DNA from: CAZJDM01 sp964544765
GTDB taxonomy: Bacteria > Bdellovibrionota_B > Oligoflexia > CAYFLR01
Reading direction: 5' to 3'
Assembly: GCA_964544765.1 (NCBI GenBank)
Contig: CAZJDM010000010.1
Location: forward strand, 1 to 48,198
Length of the DNA: 48,198 nucleotides
Of this stretch, positions 8,262 to 16,725 are shown piece after piece. The position numbers and the translations under genes are program-made. How positions within the stretch are numbered: the first letter of the stretch is position 1; each line of letters begins with the position of its first letter. The notes under the pieces are model-generated. The model was not told the origin of the DNA. It saw only the letters and a program-made list of their open reading frames with translations, and made no database searches.

Positions 8262-10355
8262 ATGGAGAAGAGTATATCCGTCACCGTAGGGGGAAGGGAA
8301 CTAACTATTGAAACAGGCAAAATAGCCAAACAAGCCAATGGATCTGTTCTAGTTAGATGTGGAGACACTGTAGTGTTGGTTGTTGCAGTTGCTGATTTCA
8401 CTAAAAATGATGTTACAAGCGATTTTTTACCATTAACTGTAAATTACGTTGAAAAAAGATACGCCGGAGGTAAAATTCCAGGTGGTTTTCTCAAAAGAGA
8501 AGGTAAATTAAGTGATAGTGAAACCTTGATGGCTCGATTAACAGATCGACCCATTCGGCCTCTTTTTCCTGACTATCTAAAATGCCCAATTGACGTAGTT
8601 AGTCAAGTATTATCGACAGATTTGGATATCTATCCAGATATGCTCTCCATGATTGGAGCCTCAGCAGCATTAACCTTATCTGACATCCCTTTTAACGGTC
8701 CAATTGGAGCAGTAAGAGTCGGTTTAATTAATGGGGATTATATTGCCAATCCTAACCAAGAACAACGAGCTAAAAGTGACCTAGATCTTGTTGTCGCAGC
8801 TAGTGAAAAAGCCATATTGATGGTTGAGGCCGGCGCAAATTTTGTATCTGAAGAAGTTATGTTAGAAGCATTACAATTTGCCCATGAAGCAATTAAGCCA
8901 ATAGTTGCGGCTCAAAATAAACTTAGAGAAGAATGCGGTCTTCCTAAGACCGAGTTAGAATCAATTGAAGAAAACAACGAACTAAAACAGGCCGTTCAAG
9001 AACGTTTTAAAGAATATGAAAAAAGAATACTTTCAATCGACGGTAAACTTGATCGAAATAAAGCTAAAAGAGTATTTATTGAGGAAACCGCCAAAGATCT
9101 CAACCCTGAAGATGATGAAACTACAGCATTCTATCTTTCTAACTATTGCCACCAACAAGAAAGTCTTATTACCAGACAAATGATTTTAGAAAGAGGAGCT
9201 CGAATAGGAGGAAGGTCATCGGACCAAATACGTCCTATCTCCTGTGAAATTGACTTTTTACCCAGGGTTCACGGTTCAGCGTTATTTACCCGAGGAGAAA
9301 CCCAAGCCATTGTTACCAGTACCCTTGGTACTTTAGAAGATGAACAAAGGGTTGACACTCTTTTGGACTCTGAAAGTAAAAAATTCTATCTCCATTATAA
9401 TTTTCCCGGTTATTCGGTTGGTGAAAACAAAAGAATGGGACCTCCGGGACGAAGAGAAATTGGCCATGGATTTTTAGCGGAAAGAGCCTTAATAAGCGCT
9501 ATTCCCTCTAGAGAAGACTTCCCTTACACGGTTAGAATAGTTTCTGAAATTACAGAATCTAATGGCTCTTCTTCAATGGCTTCAGTTTGTGGTGGTACTC
9601 TTTCTTTGCTATCAGCGGGTGTTCCTTTAAAGGCTCCTATAGCTGGTATTGCCATGGGATTAGTAAAAGAAGGAGATAATGCAGTTATTTTAACAGATAT
9701 TTTGGGTGATGAGGACCATCTAGGAGACATGGACTTTAAGGTTTGTGGTTCTTCTGAAGGTATCACCGCCTTACAAATGGACATTAAAATAGAAGGTATT
9801 TCAGTTGAATTAATGAATGAAGCATTAGCTCAAGCCAAAAAAGCCCGATTACAAATATTGGATATAATGAGCAAAACAATTGATAAACCACAAGAAATGT
9901 CTAAATATTCTCCTCGTATCCAAACCATAAAAATTAAAGAAGATAAAATACGCGATTTGATCGGACCGGGAGGAAAAAACATTAAGCGTATTTGTGAAGA
10001 TACAGGGGTCAAAATTGATATTGAAGATAATGGACTTGTAAATATAGCTTCTCCTGACGTCGGTGCCTTAAACGATGCCAAAAAAGCCATTGAATTGCTC
10101 ACCATTGATCCACAAGTAAACGATATCTTTTTAGGGAAAGTCGCCCGAATAGTAGATTTTGGAGCCTTTGTTGAAATCAAACCTGGAACTACTGGTTTGG
10201 TCCATATCTCTAATCTTGCTGATGAACGAATTGAAAAAGTTACTGATGTGGTATCAGAAGGTGACGAGATTATGGTAAAAGTACTAGAAATTGATAGAAA
10301 TGGCAGAATCAAATTAAGCCGTAAGGATGCTTTAGGTAAAAGACCAGGAAACTAA
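8262..10355 (+). CDS. pnp: Polyribonucleotide nucleotidyltransferase (PNPase)
   Basis: 3'-to-5' phosphorolytic exoribonuclease of the RNA degradosome. Two RNase PH domains flank an all-alpha linker. Landmarks are RPIRPLFPDY in the first, FPGYSVGENKRMGPPGRREIGHG and the phosphate-binding SNGSSSMASVCGG in the second. A KH domain (IRDLIGPGGKNIKRI) and an S1 domain (FGAFVEIKPGTTGLVHIS) close the protein. Full length, 697 aa. The native dut gene starts 22 bp after its stop. Confidence 0.98.
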   Translation: MEKSISVTVGGRELTIETGKIAKQANGSVLVRCGDTVVLVVAVADFTKNDVTSDFLPLTVNYVEKRYAGGKIPGGFLKREGKLSDSETLMARLTDRPIRPLFPDYLKCPIDVVSQVLSTDLDIYPDMLSMIGASAALTLSDIPFNGPIGAVRVGLINGDYIANPNQEQRAKSDLDLVVAASEKAILMVEAGANFVSEEVMLEALQFAHEAIKPIVAAQNKLREECGLPKTELESIEENNELKQAVQERFKEYEKRILSIDGKLDRNKAKRVFIEETAKDLNPEDDETTAFYLSNYCHQQESLITRQMILERGARIGGRSSDQIRPISCEIDFLPRVHGSALFTRGETQAIVTSTLGTLEDEQRVDTLLDSESKKFYLHYNFPGYSVGENKRMGPPGRREIGHGFLAERALISAIPSREDFPYTVRIVSEITESNGSSSMASVCGGTLSLLSAGVPLKAPIAGIAMGLVKEGDNAVILTDILGDEDHLGDMDFKVCGSSEGITALQMDIKIEGISVELMNEALAQAKKARLQILDIMSKTIDKPQEMSKYSPRIQTIKIKEDKIRDLIGPGGKNIKRICEDTGVKIDIEDNGLVNIASPDVGALNDAKKAIELLTIDPQVNDIFLGKVARIVDFGAFVEIKPGTTGLVHISNLADERIEKVTDVVSEGDEIMVKVLEIDRNGRIKLSRKDALGKRPGN

Positions 10356-10377
10356 ATAATGGTTATTATGGTTATTA

Positions 10378-10667
10378 ATGAACTATCAAACAATACAACA
10401 GCATGTAATTCGCGTCAATCTGGTAAAATCGCCTGATATTATAGACGACATTCAACTTCCCCAATACATGACTCCTGGAGCGGTGGGAATGGATGTTTTT
10501 AGCGCCAATAAAACCCTATTACAATTGATCCTTCTAATGTTTCTGCCATTCCAACCGGATTACGATTTGAAATACCGGTAGGATTTGAAGTTCAAATCAG
10601 ACCGCGTAGTGGCCTTGCCCTAAAAGGTAAAATAACGGTATTAAACTCGCCTGGGACCATTGATTCA
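10378..10667 (+). pseudogene. dut: Native dUTPase gene, 5' fragment (split and frameshifted)
   Basis: Codes for dUTPase motif 1 (MTPGAVGMDVFSA), motif 2 (PRSGLALKGK) and the first half of motif 3 (GTIDS). The gene is then cut by the transposon inside GTIDS|DFRG. Separately, one base is missing in the AAAA run at 10510-10513, so the original frame ends early at 10581. With one A restored the fragment is exactly 97 codons, and 62 more codons continue it at 16732. Joining the halves gives a 158-residue dUTPase with all five motifs. Its position after rpsO-pnp marks it as the resident gene. No functional product is expected. Confidence 0.92.
10662..10667. other. GATTCA core, left copy (attachment-site half)
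   Basis: Hexamer GATTCA at the left host/element junction, repeated at 16726-16731. Removing one copy plus the intervening element rejoins dUTPase motif 3 in frame as Gly-Thr-Ile-Asp-Ser-Asp-Phe-Arg-Gly. This defines the insertion site to within 6 bases. Tn554 of Staphylococcus is described as using a hexanucleotide core of similar form (GATGTA, from memory). Confidence 0.85.
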
Positions 10668-10678
10668 TTATGTACACC
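10668..10678 (+). repeat. Left terminal inverted repeat
   Basis: TTATGTACACC directly inside the left core. Its reverse complement, with one mismatch, lies directly inside the right core at 16715-16725. It is probably the recombinase core-binding arm. Confidence 0.75.
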
Positions 10679-10720
10679 AACTTCTTAAATATTTATTAAA
10701 AATCAATAATATCAAAACAG

Positions 10721-10740
10721 CTATCGTCGTTTACATGTAA
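10721..10740 (+). repeat. Subterminal repeat, left copy
   Basis: CTATCG-TC-GTTTAC here matches CTATCG-CT-GTTTAC at 16679-16692 in the same orientation, with further weak similarity downstream. A third, inverted GTAAAC lies at 16651-16656. Candidate accessory binding sites for the recombinases or the TnpC-like protein. Confidence 0.5.
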
Positions 10741-10790
10741 TCAGGTTTAAGGAAAAATGCTATCATAACCTTTTTATTTAGGAGTCATAA

Positions 10791-11195
10791 CTAAATTCCA
10801 TTTTCACGGAGCTTTCCATAGGCAATAGATAGGGCTTCATTTAGACGACTTACTTCATTACTAAGGTCTTTATTCTTATCCTTTAACTCGGTGATTTTAA
10901 GGTTCAAAGCAGCAATAATGGCATCTTTTGATTTTTCAGATGACCGCTCGCTCTTTGGAGTAATACACGGTATTTTCCCATATGCCTGCTGTTTTTCTTC
11001 AATAATTTTTATTTCATTCAATATTTCCTTGTTTTTATATATATAAGTTCTTGAAACGCAAGCTTCATCAGCAACTGTTGAAACTGATATCAACTTATTT
11101 CCTTTTAACATTTTTGAAAGAGCATTATTAAGTTGTGCCTTCTTATTTTTTACTCTTTTTTCTGTTGCTATTCTTAAAGCTTCAATTTTGTCCAT
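10791..11195 (-). CDS. TnpC-like transposition accessory protein
   Basis: 134-aa basic protein, last gene of the transposon operon. The N-terminal part resembles a helix-turn-helix (VSTVADEACVSRTYIY, about residues 38-53). The C-terminal part is a coiled coil (repeating LKIT/LKDKN/LSNEV/LNEAL heptads). This layout matches the small TnpC of Tn554-type elements, which influences transposition orientation and efficiency. I start it at 11195, with GGAG 10 bases upstream inside the end of the preceding recombinase. A longer frame to 11243 would overlap that gene. Family assignment rests on layout and context rather than detailed recall. Confidence 0.7.
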   Translation of the reverse strand: MDKIEALRIATEKRVKNKKAQLNNALSKMLKGNKLISVSTVADEACVSRTYIYKNKEILNEIKIIEEKQQAYGKIPCITPKSERSSEKSKDAIIAALNLKITELKDKNKDLSNEVSRLNEALSIAYGKLRENGI

Positions 11196-11199
11196 AAAA

Positions 11200-13128
11200 C
11201 TATTTCTCCAAGATGGGGTTTTTGCAATTCTTTTCATTATCATTTGATTTAAGATCTGAGATAATACCTTCCAACCGAACCCTTGTATCTTCTAACTTTT
11301 TAGCATGCCTGTGCCATCCATTATTTTTACATGTAATTTCAAGTTCTAAAGTCTCTTTATATTGAGCCTCATGAACCGGTAAAAATTCATCGGTAGTTTT
11401 GAAATACGTTTCACAAAAAAGACAAGCATTGGAATGTGGGCAATCCCTTAATCTTATTGGAAGTAAACATACTCCATTAGGTAATATTTGTGTCATTAAG
11501 GTTTCTTTTATCCAAGAAGACTCAAGGTGTGCTTTTGCCGCTTCCAAAGATACTTTTTCAACGATCTTATTCTGCTTATTTTTATTAAACTCAATAAATT
11601 CATCTTTCGCTGTCTCATCTAATAAAGTAGCATAAACTTGTGTCATTTCATCACTTGAGTGTCCCAGGTATCTTCTCACGATATGTTGAGCAATATCGTT
11701 GTTGATCATCCTAGTTGCAACTGAATGTCTGTATAAATGCGGATTTGGGACCCAGATTTTCCCATTTTCATCACAAATGTTATTTTCCACTGCCCACTCA
11801 TGATAGTGTCTATCAAAACTAGTCTTATGATAAGGTTTTCCAGAATCATTAGGAAAAAGCCATGGACATGAAAGCCCATGTTTTTCAATAACCTGACTTG
11901 CCTGAATTAATATTGCATCGGCTAACGATTTACTAATCGGAACAACATGCCACTTCTCTTGTTTACTTAGATATCGGCGAAAATGATAATCTCCATCCGC
12001 ATCTTGTTGAATACAGTTTCTTTCTAAGGAAAAAATTTCTCCACTTCTAGCACCTGTTTCATTCAAAATTGCTAATGCTAAGTTCCAAGGTGGTGTTAAT
12101 TTATCTATATGTTTTAATATTTGGCTGCGAACTGTTTCTGGGATAATATATTTGTCGGCATTTGAAAACTTTGAGATATTAGGAAGATCATCATCCCAAA
12201 TTAATCTTTCATCAGGGAATTTATGTTCTATAGCTTTTTCAGATTCTAGAAAAACCCTAAGATCAATGAGTTGACGCTGTATGGTAGACGACTGTTTCTT
12301 TTTTCCGTTATTTTTAAAGCTATTAATTTTTGAATCTTTGATAAAATCAATAAAACTTTCAATTAATTTTCTGTTGATTACATATGGCGATGATATTTCC
12401 GGATGCTTTTTTAATAGAAAATCTGAAAAATTATTAATTGCAGTTAATTTACTTTTGAGTGAAAGATATTTCCTTGTATGTGATAAATCTTTCCAAACAT
12501 TTTTTACAGCTTTACGGAGCCAAGTCTGATGTATCTGGGTAAAATTGAGCGGAGTTGGTGATGTGCCTGGTGGAATTTTTAGTCCAGCAGAAATTGGGCA
12601 GACTTTATCTAAATCCCAAGGGTCAAGATCTTTACTGTAAAAATCTTCAATAACCTTATAAAGCTTGCGAAGTCTGCTGATGTGTTGATGGGTTGATTTT
12701 TTTCTATCCTTATATTTTCCTTTAGATTTAGAAAAATACTTTGTATTGTGCTTAAAAACCACAAATCCACGATCAGACATTTCAGTGTGGAAAATGCTTT
12801 CCCAGTAGGCTAATGGCTTTTCTATCAAAGAATATGCCGTTACATTATTTTTATTGATCACGCATGTAAAAAACGAAATAAAATAAGAGAGATTAGCGGA
12901 CACTTTCCATCCATCCTCGATGGCCACTTTCACAGCAAGTTTTAGCTCATTTTTTAAAAATACATTATCTACTGTAAAGCATATTCTTTTCCTACCATTA
13001 AGTTTTATTTTAGGATTTAGCTTATTTATAGACCATTCATCTAGAGTCCAATTTCCGGTCAAGTGGGATTCAATTTCCTTTTGGGTATTTTTAAAACACT
13101 CGAATTTATTTATTAGTAGCTGAGACAT
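11200..13128 (-). CDS. Tyrosine recombinase 3 (large, TnpB-like)
   Basis: 642-aa site-specific recombinase with a long N-terminal region and the catalytic domain between about 330 and 515. A full catalytic set is visible: Arg361 (ETGARSGE), His464 and Arg467 (HLYRH), His490 (LGH) and Tyr499 (QVYATLL). After it comes a Cys/His cluster near residues 563-576 (CPHSNACLFC), as in Tn554 TnpB-type proteins, possibly a zinc-binding tail. It starts 5 bp after recombinase 2 stops. It shares the C-terminal plan with recombinase 2, so the two are probably diverged paralogues. Confidence 0.88.
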   Translation of the reverse strand: MSQLLINKFECFKNTQKEIESHLTGNWTLDEWSINKLNPKIKLNGRKRICFTVDNVFLKNELKLAVKVAIEDGWKVSANLSYFISFFTCVINKNNVTAYSLIEKPLAYWESIFHTEMSDRGFVVFKHNTKYFSKSKGKYKDRKKSTHQHISRLRKLYKVIEDFYSKDLDPWDLDKVCPISAGLKIPPGTSPTPLNFTQIHQTWLRKAVKNVWKDLSHTRKYLSLKSKLTAINNFSDFLLKKHPEISSPYVINRKLIESFIDFIKDSKINSFKNNGKKKQSSTIQRQLIDLRVFLESEKAIEHKFPDERLIWDDDLPNISKFSNADKYIIPETVRSQILKHIDKLTPPWNLALAILNETGARSGEIFSLERNCIQQDADGDYHFRRYLSKQEKWHVVPISKSLADAILIQASQVIEKHGLSCPWLFPNDSGKPYHKTSFDRHYHEWAVENNICDENGKIWVPNPHLYRHSVATRMINNDIAQHIVRRYLGHSSDEMTQVYATLLDETAKDEFIEFNKNKQNKIVEKVSLEAAKAHLESSWIKETLMTQILPNGVCLLPIRLRDCPHSNACLFCETYFKTTDEFLPVHEAQYKETLELEITCKNNGWHRHAKKLEDTRVRLEGIISDLKSNDNEKNCKNPILEK

Positions 13129-13133
13129 GAAGG

Positions 13134-14993
13134 TTAATCCTTTTTTATTATATCTATAATCTTCCGACGTTTCTCGTTAGAGCGTTCATTAAGCCGTTGC
13201 ATTCGCTCTAGCTTATTGTTGCATGCATATTTTTCTAGCTCTTCACCACGTTTCAATTCATCAATTAAAATTGGTAACCATTTTTTTGTCGTTCGGAAAT
13301 GAGCGCAATCAAGGCAAGAGTTAACATGTGGACAGTCCCCGGAGTTACTTGGTAATACACAATAACCATTAGGGAGGGCTTGAGCAGTGATATTATGTTT
13401 CAGCCATTGGTTTTCTACTGAATTTATATTAAAATTTTCTTCAATTATATTACCATCGCTATTAATCACCTTCCCATGAAATTTTGCGAATTCTATTTTT
13501 AATGTTTCATCATAAATGTGTGCGTATCTTTGGGTAATTGTAGATGAGGTCTGACCTAAAAATAATTGTACCGTTTTTTGAGAAATACCAGCATTGATCA
13601 TTGTTGTGCCAACTGTATGTCTGCATTGCTTTGATGAAAACTGCCACAAAGATCCATCTAAATCAGTAATGTTATTTTGAAAAATAAATTTTCTAATTCG
13701 GTTATTGAATGTATGAAAAGATATTGGTTTTTCGCTGGAAAGGTTTATGTTTGGAAAAAGATATTTTGGACTGTTTCCAAAGGTCTTCTTTACTCTTAAC
13801 TGTTGCTGTTTGATAGTTTCTGCAAGTTCACAGGTGATTGGTATAGTATGGTCCTTGTTTGTTGTTTTGAATTGGATTCTAGAAAATTCCCAACTATTTT
13901 GGCTACAATCTATACAATCGAAGTGGACTCCACAGATTTCTCCAACTCTTGCCCCTGTTTCAAATAAGATCTTTAAAATTGTTCTATAAGGATCTTCCAA
14001 ACCGTATGTATTGTCTTCAATTTGCAATATGACATGTTGCGGAATGAAATCAGGAATTATTCTTGGATATTTTGGAAATATTTCTTTTGGAACGATTCTC
14101 TTTTGTTCAAAAGGTGCCATTTTATGTTTTGCGCAGTACTCTTGAAATGTTCGAAGGTTATAAAGAATATTTGAATAAGTACCATCATTTTTTATTTTTA
14201 TTCTTAAATAATGTGCAAACGCTTCAATGAATTTTTGATCTATCTGCATTGACTTTGTTACATCTTCTCTTTTTTCTAAAATAAATTGAGATAGGTAAAA
14301 TAGACTTTCAGTCAGGCTTGCAATGGTTCCCCATTTTATATCTGTTCTCCTTTTTATATATTTAATTAACAACTCTCTTAACCATTCTGGTTTAATTCTA
14401 TTCAAATTAATTGTTTTTGGGGAATAGTTCTCAATTCGTAGATTCAATGATTTAGGGGTAATAACCCCTTTTTCCCAATCACTTCTTTGATCGAAATATT
14501 CACAAACGCTTGAGTGTAAGCCTCTTATGAAATTTAGCAGTGGGTGATTCAATTTATTATATGTTTTTAGTTGGCCTGTTTTAATGCGGAATGTAATTTT
14601 TTTACTGCCCTTAATTTTATTTTTTAGAATCCATTGTTCTGCAATATCCTCCCATTTTTCAACAGATAGTTCTAAAATGCTTTGAGTTTGCAGACGAACT
14701 TCTTTTAAAAAATGTGTGAATTTTCTCAAAGCCACTGGCAGGTTCCCGGTCCAGGGCTTCCATCTATTTGATTCGAAACCAGCAATCAAGAAATATTTTA
14801 TTTCATTATTAAGATGCTGTGATGGGCAGTCAAAAGGATATCGATTTTCCTGTTTATGTTTTGAAGGATCATTGTTTTTTAAAGGCAGTTGAGTTGCATA
14901 CCAAAGATCTTTTTTCCAATACCCCTCAATATTCGCATCTAATGGGAGGACTTCTTTTTCACTCTTGCCCTCAACGATCTTAAAATCAGTCAC
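13134..14993 (-). CDS. Tyrosine recombinase 2 (large, TnpB-like, atypical active site)
   Basis: 619-aa recombinase, close to Tn554 TnpB in size. The first Arg (R349, ETGARVGE), the second Arg (R458) and the nucleophile Tyr490 (QRYAHIY) are present. The His of the HxxR box is replaced by Lys455 (K-Q-C-R) and the usual Leu-Gly-His is Leu-Gly-Gln (Q481). A Cys/His cluster (CPHVNSCLDC) follows, as in recombinase 3. It starts 5 bp after recombinase 1. The changed residues suggest reduced cleavage activity or a structural role in a mixed recombinase complex, but that is inference. Confidence 0.86.
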   Translation of the reverse strand: MTDFKIVEGKSEKEVLPLDANIEGYWKKDLWYATQLPLKNNDPSKHKQENRYPFDCPSQHLNNEIKYFLIAGFESNRWKPWTGNLPVALRKFTHFLKEVRLQTQSILELSVEKWEDIAEQWILKNKIKGSKKITFRIKTGQLKTYNKLNHPLLNFIRGLHSSVCEYFDQRSDWEKGVITPKSLNLRIENYSPKTINLNRIKPEWLRELLIKYIKRRTDIKWGTIASLTESLFYLSQFILEKREDVTKSMQIDQKFIEAFAHYLRIKIKNDGTYSNILYNLRTFQEYCAKHKMAPFEQKRIVPKEIFPKYPRIIPDFIPQHVILQIEDNTYGLEDPYRTILKILFETGARVGEICGVHFDCIDCSQNSWEFSRIQFKTTNKDHTIPITCELAETIKQQQLRVKKTFGNSPKYLFPNINLSSEKPISFHTFNNRIRKFIFQNNITDLDGSLWQFSSKQCRHTVGTTMINAGISQKTVQLFLGQTSSTITQRYAHIYDETLKIEFAKFHGKVINSDGNIIEENFNINSVENQWLKHNITAQALPNGYCVLPSNSGDCPHVNSCLDCAHFRTTKKWLPILIDELKRGEELEKYACNNKLERMQRLNERSNEKRRKIIDIIKKD

Positions 14994-14998
14994 CAGTC

Positions 14999-16111
14999 TT
15001 ACCTCAATTTCTTTTCTCTGAATTTTCTGATTTCTTCTTTTATTTCATCGTCCAAATAATGTGTGTATGTATCCATTGTTGTTGACACACTTCTATGACC
15101 TAAGCGTTTTTGTATAACTCGAATAGGAACACCATCTTTTATCATTTCAGTAGCATGTGTGTGTCTGAACATATGTGGAGTAACTTTTATTCCGGTTTTT
15201 TTTGAAATCCTTTTAAATAGGCTATCGACCCCGCTTTTCGTCATCGACCGACCGCGCGTGTCCCCCTTTAGTGTGACAAAAACATAATCTGAGTCTATTT
15301 CATATAATTCTGCTGTAAGATATGCAGCATAAAGCAGCATGAGTTCTTTTGATGTATCTATTCTGAGTATTTCTTTATCCTTACTTATAGCATTATTTGA
15401 ATTATCCAAGCGCCTTATAATTAAAATCTTGTTATCCCACGAATGAATATCTTCATGTCTCAACCCCCGAGCCTGTGAAATTCTAATTCCTGTTTCATAA
15501 AGAAGCGTCAATAAAAATAAATCACGTTTAAGGGAACAGGCATTTAAGACTGTTTCAACTTCACCTGACCTTAATAATTCAATTTTAGAAGGCTCTTCAG
15601 GGACTTTTAACACATTTCTATCCATTGACTGGCTCCGATTTATCCCATCTAAAAAATTGCGATAATTACCGATTTGCCTTCTATTTGATTTAGTTTCATA
15701 GATTTGCAGCGGATGCTTTTCAAAGGTATTAATCCGTGTATGGTAATCATAAAATGAAATTACAGCGGCACATATTGTGTTGACGGTTCTTCCCTTTCTA
15801 TACCCTTTTATGCCTATATTATTTATATACCTGATTTTCAGGGTATTAGGATTTCTTAAATATGCCTGGAAAGATGACAGGGAATCTAGGTTTACATCTT
15901 TTTTCCAATCCATTTCTTCTTCAGAAAGAAATTCAAACCACTTTTTTAAGTGCCTTGTATAATTTTCTACAGTATGAGGTGATGATCTGTTTTCAAGAAA
16001 CTTAATCCATTTTTCAACATGAGGCAAAGGTAAAAGAGATTCATCTACAAGTGTCCAGGAGATGCTTGTTTCATCAAGATAAACTTTTCTGATCTCATAT
16101 TTTTCACTCAT
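14999..16111 (-). CDS. Tyrosine recombinase 1 (TnpA/XerD-like)
   Basis: 370-aa recombinase, the length of Tn554 TnpA (about 360). A SAM-like core-binding domain occupies about residues 28-140. The catalytic domain holds Arg210 (ETGIRIS), His313-x-x-Arg316 (HMFRHTHAT), His339 (LGH) and Tyr349 (DTYTH). All expected catalytic residues are there, so it is probably active. Its ATG directly follows the TAA of the element's dut with no gap, and its ribosome binding site (GGGAG) lies within the dut coding end, so translation is likely coupled to dut. Confidence 0.9.
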   Translation of the reverse strand: MSEKYEIRKVYLDETSISWTLVDESLLPLPHVEKWIKFLENRSSPHTVENYTRHLKKWFEFLSEEEMDWKKDVNLDSLSSFQAYLRNPNTLKIRYINNIGIKGYRKGRTVNTICAAVISFYDYHTRINTFEKHPLQIYETKSNRRQIGNYRNFLDGINRSQSMDRNVLKVPEEPSKIELLRSGEVETVLNACSLKRDLFLLTLLYETGIRISQARGLRHEDIHSWDNKILIIRRLDNSNNAISKDKEILRIDTSKELMLLYAAYLTAELYEIDSDYVFVTLKGDTRGRSMTKSGVDSLFKRISKKTGIKVTPHMFRHTHATEMIKDGVPIRVIQKRLGHRSVSTTMDTYTHYLDDEIKEEIRKFREKKLR

Positions 16112-16573
16112 TTAATTTCTCCCTGTATGACCAAAGCCTCCGGCTCCTCGTTGTGTTTCACAGCTAAATTCATTGACAACTTCAAAGTTGACTTGTACTA
16201 CCGGTACAAATACCATCTGACAAATGCGGTCTCCTGAATTGATAATAAATGCTTCAGCACTTCTGTTCCAAATACCAATTTGAATCTGACCTAAGTAATC
16301 GCTATCCACAACACCAATCGAGTTACCTAAGACGATACCATGTTTTATACCTAAGCCTGAACGGGGAGCTATTACAGCCATCAGCCCAGGATCATATATA
16401 TGAATAGCAATTCCGCTCGGAATAAGAACTGTTTCGTTCGACTTTACCGTAACTGGCTCATCAATGCAGGCGCGAAGATCTACTCCCGCTGAACCATCAG
16501 TTGCATAAGAAGGCAGTGGAATTTTTGAATTGATAAGGGAATTCAGTATTTTTACTTCAACTTTTTTTTTCAT
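16112..16573 (-). CDS. dut: Transposon-borne complete dUTPase
   Basis: Hydrolyses dUTP to dUMP and pyrophosphate, keeping uracil out of DNA and feeding dTMP synthesis; active as a trimer. All five motifs are intact: motif 1 near 24-35 (ATDGSAGVDLRA), motif 2 PRSG at 70-73, motif 3 with catalytic Asp90 and Tyr93 (VVDSDYLG), motif 4 near 114-124 (GDRICQMVFVP), motif 5 near 142-151 (RGAGGFGHTG). 153 aa. It strongly resembles the E. coli-type enzyme (KHGIVLGN, AIHI, WNR) and differs clearly from the split resident gene. It is the first gene of the recombinase operon. Its motif 3 uses GATAGC where the host has GATTCA. Confidence 0.96.
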   Translation of the reverse strand: MKKKVEVKILNSLINSKIPLPSYATDGSAGVDLRACIDEPVTVKSNETVLIPSGIAIHIYDPGLMAVIAPRSGLGIKHGIVLGNSIGVVDSDYLGQIQIGIWNRSAEAFIINSGDRICQMVFVPVVQVNFEVVNEFSCETQRGAGGFGHTGRN

Positions 16574-16678
16574 CTTTATTTAATACTCCATCATTTTTGG
16601 TTTCATGTCGATAACGTTGCTGACGTTGTGTATTTGATTAACATAACCTGTAAACAATGTCGACAATCAAATTAATTT

Positions 16679-16698
16679 CTATCGCTGTTTACGTAAAT
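16679..16698 (+). repeat. Subterminal repeat, right copy
   Basis: CTATCG-CT-GTTTAC, the partner of 10721-10734 in direct orientation. The following bases ACGTAAAT add a small TTTACGTAAA palindrome. Possible recombinase or accessory-protein site. Confidence 0.5.
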
Positions 16699-16714
16699 AA
16701 CAGAAATAATATTA

Positions 16715-16725
16715 GGTATACATAA
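16715..16725 (-). repeat. Right terminal inverted repeat
   Basis: GGTATACATAA, the reverse complement of the left end TTATGTACACC except at one position. The last three bases form a TAA in frame with the downstream dut fragment. Confidence 0.75.

Larger units (their letters stand above)
10668..16725 (-). mobile_element. Tn554-like transposon inserted in dut and carrying a replacement dut
   Basis: 6058-bp element bounded by GATTCA cores. It has an 11-bp terminal inverted repeat differing at one position: TTATGTACACC at 10668-10678, and GGTATACATAA at 16715-16725. It carries one minus-strand operon: complete dut, three tyrosine recombinases (370, 619 and 642 aa) and a small TnpC-like protein. 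The 370/619-aa pair plus TnpC matches the tnpABC layout and sizes of Tn554; the third large recombinase is extra. No antibiotic-resistance or other cargo is present. The operon runs opposite to the interrupted host gene. In-frame TAA stops occur at both ends relative to host dut, so no fusion protein is made. Confidence 0.93.
16574..16725 (-). promoter_or_regulatory. Transposon right end with presumed operon promoter
   Basis: 152 bp between the right core and the element's dut. The promoter of the whole minus-strand operon must lie here or outside the element. It contains the terminal repeat, the GTTTAC-type subterminal motifs (16651-16656 inverted, 16687-16692 direct), and no clear consensus -35/-10 pair. 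GGAG lies about 14 bases before the dut ATG, farther than usual. Confidence 0.45.

Noticed and set aside
9524..10312. Minus-strand frames of 86 and 160 aa inside pnp
   Set aside because: Antisense shadows of a highly conserved gene.
10378..10581. Treating the 67-aa frame as a real short protein
   Set aside because: Its last 20 residues come from a frameshift; the preceding part is clearly the dUTPase N-terminus.
16651..16700. A consensus promoter for the transposon operon
   Set aside because: I could not find a -35/-10 pair of acceptable quality; only the need for a promoter is clear.
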